This document shows, piece after piece, positions 1 to 4,735 of a DNA stretch of 6,345 bases (its first letter is position 1; every line of letters begins with the position of its first letter). The DNA comes from UBA11373 sp046714175. Lineage in GTDB: Bacteria > Actinomycetota > Acidimicrobiia > Spongiisociales > UBA11373. The stretch lies in contig JBKKBI010000066.1 in assembly GCA_046714175.1 (NCBI GenBank), forward strand, positions 1 through 6,345. Direction: 5' to 3'. A program made the translations under genes and the position numbers. The notes under the pieces are model-generated. The model made no database searches and was not told where the DNA came from. It saw only the letters and a list, made by a program, of their open reading frames with translations.

Positions 1-256
1 CGGTGATCGCGATACAGGAGAGGCACACGTTGCAAGGCTCGCCATCCGGTCGCCGATCCGGGCAATTCAACGCCTTGGCGAGAATCCGCGCCGTGGTGGT
101 CTTGCCGGTGCCCCGCGGGCCGGCAAAAAGATAGGCGTGGGCGACGCGTCCCGCCTGCACCTCACGAGCCAGGGTTTCGGTGACGTGACCCTGACCGACT
201 ACCGCGCCAAACCCCTGCGGGCGGTACTTGCGGTAAAGGGCACGGTATTCGGCCAT
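1..256 (-). CDS. dnaX: DNA polymerase III subunit gamma/tau, N-terminal 85 codons (cut by window edge)
   Basis: This is the start of the clamp-loader ATPase of the replicative polymerase, which uses ATP to load the sliding clamp on DNA. The visible 85 residues open with MAEYRALYRKYRPQ, the family's typical N-terminus. A Walker A motif, GPRGTGKTT, follows at residues 46-54. Four cysteines at 65, 75, 78 and 81 (NC...PCNVCLSC) match the family's zinc-binding module. The Walker B, sensor, oligomerisation and tau-specific parts lie outside the window. The ATG at 256 is chosen because the conserved N-terminus begins there. A GTG ten codons upstream (286-284) is in frame but would add residues the family does not have. 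No clear Shine-Dalgarno precedes either start. The gene lies 55 nt downstream of nadC on the same strand, so it could be read partly from the nad operon or have its own promoter. The identification is secure. Confidence 0.95.
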   Translation of the reverse strand, partial: MAEYRALYRKYRPQGFGAVVGQGHVTETLAREVQAGRVAHAYLFAGPRGTGKTTTARILAKALNCPDRRPDGEPCNVCLSCIAIT

Positions 257-286
257 TTGGGAGATCGTACCGGCGATACCACGCAC

Positions 287-314
287 TAGGGCTAAGACTG
301 CTGTCTAACGCCTA
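287..314. repeat. imperfect inverted repeat between nadC and dnaX
   Basis: Two 12-nt arms (287-298 and 303-314) flank a 4-nt loop, TGCT. Nine of twelve positions pair: an inner AGAC/GTCT, an isolated T-A pair, and an outer TAGG/CCTA. The outer arm includes the nadC stop codon. No T-run follows on the minus strand, so this is not a classical intrinsic terminator. It could be a weak transcription brake, an operator for dnaX, or chance. Seen by hand pairing only. Confidence 0.3.
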
Positions 315-1175
315 ATGCCTGGTGCCGGCTTCGAATTCCAACGCCACATCCAGCACCGGCACGCTGTGGGTGAGCCAGCCCAACGAGACCACGTCCACTC
401 CGGTCTCGGCGTAGGCGACGATCGTCTCCGGGGTGATCCCCCCTGAGGCCTCCAGGATCACCCGGCCCGCGGATTGCCGAACCGCCTGTGCGACCGTCCC
501 CGGATCCATGTTGTCGAGGAGCACCGCGTCCGCCCCGGAAGCGAGGGCCTCATCGAGACCGTGCAGCGTCGTCACCTCGACCTCGACCGACATCGTGTGC
601 CCCAAGCCGGCGCGGGCGGCCCGGACCGCAGCGGCGATGCTGCCCACCACCGCCAGGTGGTTGTCCTTGATCAAAACCGCATCGAAGAGGCCACTGCGAT
701 GGGCCTGGCCCCCGCCGCACATCACAGCGTACTTCTCCAGGGCGCGCAGCCCTGGGGTGGTCTTGCGAGTCGCGGAGACCACAGTCTTGGTGTGCACCAC
801 GCGAGTCACCAGCTCGGCGGTGCCGGTGGCAATGCCGCACAGGCGTCCGAGCAGATTGAGCGCCACCCGCTCCCCGGTCAGGATCGGCGCTGCTCGACCG
901 GAGATCACGGCGAGGGTCGTGTCGGCTCCGACCCGGTCTCCGTCGTCTACTGCAGCCTCGATCTGAAGGGACGCGTCGAGCAAGGTGAACACCTCGAGGG
1001 CGACGGGGAGGCCGGCCACGACCCCGGCCTGACGGGCCACGATGCGCCCTCGCGCCACGGCACCCTCCGGGATGACGGTGGCAGTGGTGACGTCACCAAC
1101 GGATCCGAGGTCCTCGGCAAGGGCCCGCTCGATCAGAGGCCGCCACTCCTCTTGGGGCGGGAGTACGGCACTCAC
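312..1175 (-). CDS. nadC: nicotinate-nucleotide pyrophosphorylase (carboxylating), quinolinate phosphoribosyltransferase
   Basis: NadC converts quinolinate and PRPP to nicotinate mononucleotide, CO2 and pyrophosphate, the last dedicated step of de novo NAD synthesis in the cytoplasm. The 287-residue product has the usual family length. Family blocks run in order: EDLGSVGDVTT near 21-31, ERVALNLLGRLCGIAT at 102-117, TRKTTPGLRALEKYA at 136-150, HR at 159-160, LIKDNH at 168-173, VEVEV at 197-201, LLDN at 219-222, and LEASGGI at 241-247. Residues R103, R137, H159, R160 and K170 match the quinolinate-binding positive residues known for the family. One oddity is Ala135, where an Asp commonly precedes TRKT. 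The start is GTG at 1175-1173, overlapping the nadB stop as GTGA. The frame stays open to 1400 upstream, but that stretch lies opposite nadB's frame and encodes low-complexity Gly/Arg-rich sequence, so it was left out. The 4-nt overlap implies translational coupling with nadB. Confidence 0.95.
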   Translation of the reverse strand: MSAVLPPQEEWRPLIERALAEDLGSVGDVTTATVIPEGAVARGRIVARQAGVVAGLPVALEVFTLLDASLQIEAAVDDGDRVGADTTLAVISGRAAPILTGERVALNLLGRLCGIATGTAELVTRVVHTKTVVSATRKTTPGLRALEKYAVMCGGGQAHRSGLFDAVLIKDNHLAVVGSIAAAVRAARAGLGHTMSVEVEVTTLHGLDEALASGADAVLLDNMDPGTVAQAVRQSAGRVILEASGGITPETIVAYAETGVDVVSLGWLTHSVPVLDVALEFEAGTRH

Positions 1176-2683
1176 GGCATCCGCACCAGGTAGGTTTCGT
1201 CCGGTTCCGGGTAATCGGATCGGTAATGGGCGCCGCGAGACTCGGTGCGAGCCAGTGCCGCCGTGGCCACCAGCTCGGCCACTTGCACCAGGTTCGCCGC
1301 CTCGCATGGTACCGAGGGCAGCCGCTGGGCGAGCTCGCCGATGGTGCCCAGGGCAGAGCGCACCGAGGTGTCGTCCCGAACCACCCCCACCTGCTCCCAC
1401 ATCACCCGGCGTAGCCCGGACACCAAGTCGGGATCGATCGCCGGCTCTAGCCCCGGATCGCCGATCACCGGATCAGAATCCGGCGTCACGGCAGCGACGG
1501 CAGCGGTCACATCGACGGCGACACGCTCTCCGAACACGAGACCCTCGAGCAGCGAATTGCTGGCGAGCCGATTGGCCCCATGCACGCCGGAACGACTCAC
1601 CTCTCCCACCGCCCAGAGGCCGGGGAGCGAGCTGCGACCGTGAAGACCGACGGCGACCCCGCCCATGTGGAAGTGCGCCGCAGGCGCCACTGGCACCGGC
1701 TCGATTCGGGGATCGATCCCGGCATCGGCACAGATACGAAACACCGTGGGGAACCGCTCCGGGAAGACCGATCCGATGCTACGGGCATCCAGAAACACCC
1801 CGTGCCCGGCCTGGAGGCGGCGAAACACCGCGCGGGCTACCACGTCACGGGGAGCGAGCTCGGCGTCGGGATGCTCGGCGACCATGAAACGGTCTCCGCG
1901 TTCGTCGATCAGATGCGCTCCCTCCCCGCGCAGGGCCTCGGTCAACAGCGGCATCGGATCGAGACCGGACGCCAGCGCGGTGGGATGGAACTGGACGAAC
2001 TCGGCGTCGGCGATGCGCGCCCCTGCCCGGGCGGCCATGGCCAGCCCGTCCCCCGTGACCTCCACCGGGTTGGTGGTATTGGCATAGATCCGGCCGATCC
2101 CACCGGTGGCCAGAACCACCGCCGGGGCCAGGATCGCGTAAGCCTCGCCCGCCGCATCGCGGGCCGTGATCCCCTGTACCCGACCGCCGTCGACGATGAG
2201 GTCGGCGACGAAGCTGCGCTCGTGGAGTTCGACGTGGCTCGCGCGCCGCGCTGCCGCCACGAGGGCCCGGCTCACCTCGGCCCCGGTGGCGTCGCCATCG
2301 GTGTGGATGATGCGCCGCACCGAATGCCCGGCCTCCCGGCCCAGGAGAAGCTCGCCGTCAGGACCGACATCAAAGCGGGCGCCGCGCTCCAGCAACCGGC
2401 GGATTCCGGAAACGGCATTGTCGGCCATTGCCTCCACCGCCGCCGGGTCGTTGAGCCCGGCGCCAACGGCGATGGTGTCGTCGGCGTGGCGATCCGGTGA
2501 GTCCTCCCGGGAGATGGCGGCGGCGATGCCGCCCTGAGCCCACCAGGTGGAGCCGCCGCCCAACTCGGTCTTGGTGACCAGAGCGACGCGGCAACCCGTC
2601 ATCGCCACTGCCGTGGTCAGCCCCGCGACGCCGCTCCCCACCACCACCGCATCACAGCGGATCCGGTTCAACTCAGCCCCCAC
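1172..2683 (-). CDS. nadB: L-aspartate oxidase
   Basis: NadB is an FAD enzyme that oxidises L-aspartate to iminoaspartate, the substrate of NadA. The 503-residue product begins with the FAD-binding VVVGSGVAGL at about 13-22. The NadB block STWWAQGGIAAA follows at 45-56, then GHSVRRIIHTDGDATG at 119-134. The succinate-dehydrogenase/fumarate-reductase-like capping region carries the expected active-site residues: QFHPTA (H233), LRGEGA (E254), APRDVVAR (R279) and HFHMGGV (H337, H339). The FAD-contact block SGVHGANRLASNSLLEG occupies 365-381. The C-terminal helical domain is somewhat short; the E. coli protein is about 540 residues. The start is taken as GTG at 2683, giving an 11-nt overlap with nadA. 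A TTG four codons later (2671), just past the nadA stop, is a possible alternative, and neither has a strong ribosome site. The gene's place between nadA and nadC supports the specific NadB call over other FAD oxidases. Confidence 0.96.
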   Translation of the reverse strand: MGAELNRIRCDAVVVGSGVAGLTTAVAMTGCRVALVTKTELGGGSTWWAQGGIAAAISREDSPDRHADDTIAVGAGLNDPAAVEAMADNAVSGIRRLLERGARFDVGPDGELLLGREAGHSVRRIIHTDGDATGAEVSRALVAAARRASHVELHERSFVADLIVDGGRVQGITARDAAGEAYAILAPAVVLATGGIGRIYANTTNPVEVTGDGLAMAARAGARIADAEFVQFHPTALASGLDPMPLLTEALRGEGAHLIDERGDRFMVAEHPDAELAPRDVVARAVFRRLQAGHGVFLDARSIGSVFPERFPTVFRICADAGIDPRIEPVPVAPAAHFHMGGVAVGLHGRSSLPGLWAVGEVSRSGVHGANRLASNSLLEGLVFGERVAVDVTAAVAAVTPDSDPVIGDPGLEPAIDPDLVSGLRRVMWEQVGVVRDDTSVRSALGTIGELAQRLPSVPCEAANLVQVAELVATAALARTESRGAHYRSDYPEPDETYLVRMP

Positions 2684-3626
2684 GTCCCCGGCCCACCGCC
2701 AGCATCCGCTCCACCGCCACCCGGGCCTGGCCGGCGATCTCAGCAGGCACCGTGACCTCGAACTTGAGGTCGCGCAACGACTCGTAGATCCCGGGCACTG
2801 TGATTCGGTTCATGTGGGGGCACAGGTTGCAGGGACGCACAAACTCCACCCCGGGGAACTTCACTGCGACATTCGCGGCCATGGAGCATTCGGTGACCAG
2901 CATTACCCGGCGCGGCTGCTGCTCGGCGACGCGCTTGATCAAGCCACTGGTAGAGCCGACGAAGTCGGCCTCGGCAAGCACCTCGGGCGGGCACTCCGGG
3001 TGCGCCAGAACCTCAATGTCGCCGTCGTAGGCCGCCCGAAAACGGCGGATCTCGTCGGCGGTGAAGCGCTCGTGGACCATGCAATGGCCCTTCCACAGCA
3101 CCACCCTGACCCCGGTCTGGCTCGCCACCCACTGCCCGAGGAACTCGTCGGGGAGAAAGATCACACGCGGCACACCCAGCGATTCGACCACCTCGACCGC
3201 ATTGGAGGAGGTGCAGCAGATATCGGACTCGGCCTTGACCTCGGCAGAGGTGTTCACATAAGTGACCACCGGGGTATCGGGGTAGCGCTCCCGCAGCAGG
3301 CGCACGTCGGCGCCGGTGATCGACTCCGCCAGCGAGCACCCGGCCAGAAGCGACGGGATCAGCACCATCTTGTCCGGGTTGATCAGCTTGGCAGTCTCCG
3401 CCATGAAGTGCACCCCGGCGACAACGACCACCTCAGCCGTGGTCTCAGATGCCAGGTAGGCCATGGCCAGCGAGTCCCCCACCAGATCCGCCACCCCATG
3501 GAAGATCTCAGGGACTTGGTAGTTATGGGCGATGACGACTGCGTTGCGCTCCTTCTTGAGCCGCTCGATGGCGGCGACGAAAGGCGCGGCCAACTCCCAG
3601 TCGGTTTCGGGAACGATGCCCTGCAT
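2673..3626 (-). CDS. nadA: quinolinate synthase A (4Fe-4S)
   Basis: NadA condenses iminoaspartate with dihydroxyacetone phosphate to give quinolinate, using an oxygen-sensitive [4Fe-4S] cluster. Counting from the ATG at 3626, the product has 317 residues. The three family cluster ligands are present: C97 in LAGCSLAES, C212 in HPECPPEV and C269 in CNLCPHMNRI, where C266 makes the known CxxC spacing. The catalytic AHNYQ (H34, Y36) is intact, as are GDSLA at 50-54, FMAETAKL at 74-81, YVNTSAEVKAESD at 123-135 with CTSSNA following, GSTSGLIK at 224-231 and TECSMAANV at 246-254. Length and motifs fit a complete, active enzyme. The start is uncertain: the ATG at 3626 has no Shine-Dalgarno. The same frame is open 41 codons further up to the nrtR stop, with coding-like GC-rich third positions from about 3703 but no ATG, GTG or TTG. 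The true N-terminus may therefore be longer. Confidence 0.95.
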   Translation of the reverse strand: MQGIVPETDWELAAPFVAAIERLKKERNAVVIAHNYQVPEIFHGVADLVGDSLAMAYLASETTAEVVVVAGVHFMAETAKLINPDKMVLIPSLLAGCSLAESITGADVRLLRERYPDTPVVTYVNTSAEVKAESDICCTSSNAVEVVESLGVPRVIFLPDEFLGQWVASQTGVRVVLWKGHCMVHERFTADEIRRFRAAYDGDIEVLAHPECPPEVLAEADFVGSTSGLIKRVAEQQPRRVMLVTECSMAANVAVKFPGVEFVRPCNLCPHMNRITVPGIYESLRDLKFEVTVPAEIAGQARVAVERMLAVGRGRGG

Positions 3627-3697
3627 GGGGAGGTAGCGGCGATCGATCAGGTCGCGCTCGGACCGCTTCAGCTTCTCGAGGGGGATGAGATCCGTGC

Positions 3698-3731
3698 TCA
3701 GATGCGACTCATTTTGCTCAGTGTGAGTATA
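3698..3731 (-). promoter_or_regulatory. candidate NrtR operator overlapping the nadA promoter
   Basis: On the plus strand, CTCA-GTG-TGAG (3717-3727) is a perfect 4+3+4 palindrome. Its wider halves (TGAGTATA against TGAGCAAA) agree at six of eight positions. A second pair, ACTCA at 3707-3711 and TGAGT at 3724-3728, has 12 nt between the arms. CTCA occurs three times at 9-11 nt spacing (3697, 3708, 3717), close to one helical turn. These elements sit on and just downstream of the -10, where a repressor would block transcription. NrtR proteins are known to repress NAD genes through palindromes near the promoter. Assigning this site to the adjacent NrtR is inference. Confidence 0.45.
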
Positions 3732-3753
3732 TACCTGCCGGCGAGGCAGTCAT
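3726..3753 (-). promoter_or_regulatory. candidate sigma70-type promoter for nadABC
   Basis: Read on the minus strand, TATACT (3731-3726) is a near-consensus -10. ATGACT (3753-3748), matching four of six bases of TTGACA, lies 16 nt upstream. This is the most AT-rich spot in the whole nad region and sits in the only sizeable gap between nrtR and nadA. Transcription would start near 3719. The -35 overlaps the nrtR stop codon (3752-3750), so nadABC could be expressed both from here and by read-through from nrtR. Confidence 0.5.
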
Positions 3754-4697
3754 CCGGCGGTTCGCATCCCGGGTAGGCCCACTCCCGGAGCGGGACGCTC
3801 CAGGACCACTTCCCGCCGGAAGCGGTGCAACTCGGCGGGACGGCCCCCGGTGCCGCCGATGCGCCTCCCCACCCCCTCAACCACCCCCGAGCGCTCCAGG
3901 AGACGACGGAAGTTTCCGGTGTGTAGCCGCACCCCGGCCAGGGCCTCCACGAGGCGCTGCAGCGCCCCCAGGGTGAACTCCGGAGGGAGCAACTCGAACA
4001 CGACGGGGCGATAGCGCAGCTTGCCCCGAATGCGCCCCAGAGCCTGGGCCAGCACTCGGCGATGGTCCAGGTTCATGGCCTCCCCGGCGATGCGATCCCC
4101 TCCGGCTTCTGGCAGGGCACCGGCTTCGAACAGCAATTCGTACCGCTCCAGAGATCGCTCCACGTCCCATCCGGTCTCGCCGCCCCCAAACGCGAGGGCT
4201 ATCCGCTCTCGCCGCCCCCGGCGCTCTGCTCCGGATGCCGCCAGCCATGGATCCAGCGCCGCCCGCCACGGCGAACCCCCGGCGTGGCGGCGATCCTCCC
4301 AGGGAAGGAAGTCGTACAGATCCCGCCAGGCCCCCGAACCGGTCACGGGAGACTCGATCACGAGGCCGAGATAGGCGATGGCGAGCTCGCGCACTCCGGG
4401 TCGTTCCCCACGGCCGGCATCGCCAAGGGTGTACAGCTGCTCGACGTACCCGAGCCGAATGCTGGTCGTCTCGGCCACCCACCGCCGGACAGCGCGCTCC
4501 AGGGTTCGGTCGGCAGCGGGGTCCAGAGGCCCTGCGGGCAGCCCGCGGTGGTTACCGCCCACCGTGAGCACCCGGGGCCGATCGTCGCTGACCGCGATCA
4601 CGACCGCGGCCATGCCAGCCTCGACACGGAGGCCTGTGGAATCGGTTCCGGGGTTCTGGCTCACGACGCGTGATAGCCTCGCATACATACGGCCCAT
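3750..4697 (-). CDS. nrtR: NrtR-type transcriptional regulator, Nudix-like plus winged-helix domain, long form
   Basis: NrtR proteins are repressors of NAD biosynthesis that sense NAD-related metabolites, ADP-ribose in studied cases, through a Nudix-like domain. Counting 315 residues from the ATG at 4697, the Nudix-like domain spans about 29-115 (MAAVVIAVSDDRPRVLTV, then YVEQLYTLGDAGR and ELAIAYLGLV). A linker region with LPWEDRR at 131-137 and ERYELLFEAGALPEA at 184-198 is typical of the long subfamily (COG4111-like). The C-terminal winged helix spans about 224-295, with FELLPPEFTLGALQRLVEALAG, NFRRLLERSGVVE and GRPAELHRF. The Nudix box is degenerate: at 71-79, where REUXEEXGU is expected, it reads RRWVAETTS, so hydrolysis is unlikely. 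The start is unsure. Options are ATG 4697 (inside a GC hairpin, no ribosome site), ATG 4688, GTG 4664 (GAGG 12 nt upstream) and ATG 4613 (GAGG 5 nt upstream). The gene lies directly upstream of nadA on the same strand, making NadABC its likely target. Confidence 0.88.
   Translation of the reverse strand: MGRMYARLSRVVSQNPGTDSTGLRVEAGMAAVVIAVSDDRPRVLTVGGNHRGLPAGPLDPAADRTLERAVRRWVAETTSIRLGYVEQLYTLGDAGRGERPGVRELAIAYLGLVIESPVTGSGAWRDLYDFLPWEDRRHAGGSPWRAALDPWLAASGAERRGRRERIALAFGGGETGWDVERSLERYELLFEAGALPEAGGDRIAGEAMNLDHRRVLAQALGRIRGKLRYRPVVFELLPPEFTLGALQRLVEALAGVRLHTGNFRRLLERSGVVEGVGRRIGGTGGRPAELHRFRREVVLERPAPGVGLPGMRTAG
4671..4679 (+). promoter_or_regulatory. possible extended -10 for the plus-strand lipoprotein gene
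   Basis: TGATAGCCT fits the extended -10 pattern TGnTAnnnT on the plus strand, about 57 nt before the ATG at 4736. No convincing -35 lies at the right spacing. The implied leader would begin near 4686 and include the hairpin at 4690-4705. The site lies within the 5' end of nrtR if that gene starts at 4697 or 4688. Weak evidence by pattern only. Confidence 0.25.
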
Positions 4698-4705
4698 TCG
4701 GGCCG
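4690..4705. repeat. perfect GC hairpin in the nrtR / lipoprotein divergent region
   Basis: CGGCCC (4690-4695) and GGGCCG (4700-4705) are perfect inverted arms around ATTC. No T-run follows on either strand, so it is not a standard terminator. It could shape the 5' leader of the plus-strand mRNA or be a protein-binding site between the two divergent genes. It covers the most upstream ATG of nrtR (4697-4695), which argues mildly that nrtR begins further in. Confidence 0.4.
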
Positions 4706-4723
4706 CGAAATGCTTGCCAACCC

Positions 4724-4728
4724 AGGAG
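4724..4728 (+). promoter_or_regulatory. ribosome binding site of the lipoprotein gene
   Basis: AGGAG lies 7 nt before the ATG at 4736, which is ideal spacing. Another ATG at 4731 is in a different frame and only 2 nt from the site. The site therefore fixes 4736 as the start, and the signal peptide encoded from there confirms it. Confidence 0.85.
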
Positions 4729-4735
4729 AAATGCC

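Noticed and set aside
1176..1400. Upstream extension of the nadC frame to a start at 1400
   Set aside because: The extra 75 residues lie within nadB's coding sequence in another frame and are Gly/Arg-rich. The GTGA overlap at 1175 and the family's usual length favour the shorter form.
1580..2500. Plus-strand open frame (306 codons) opposite nadB
   Set aside because: It is the antisense shadow of nadB, with low-complexity His/Gly/Arg-rich translation, no domain and no ribosome site case.
3698..3712. Four-codon leader ORF (ATG AGT CGC ATC TGA, minus strand) before nadA
   Set aside because: It is too short and has no ribosome site. It is more interesting as evidence for a possible 1-nt shift at the nadA start than as an attenuating leader peptide.
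2547..3776. Long plus-strand open frame (409 codons) opposite nadA and the end of nadB
   Set aside because: It lies antisense to a fully motif-supported nadA/nadB pair. Its translation is His/Arg/Gly-rich with no recognisable domain, and the openness follows from the GC-rich third positions of the real genes.
4690..4705. Hairpin considered as an intrinsic terminator
   Set aside because: Neither side carries a T-run, and it lies between divergent gene starts, where a terminator is not expected.
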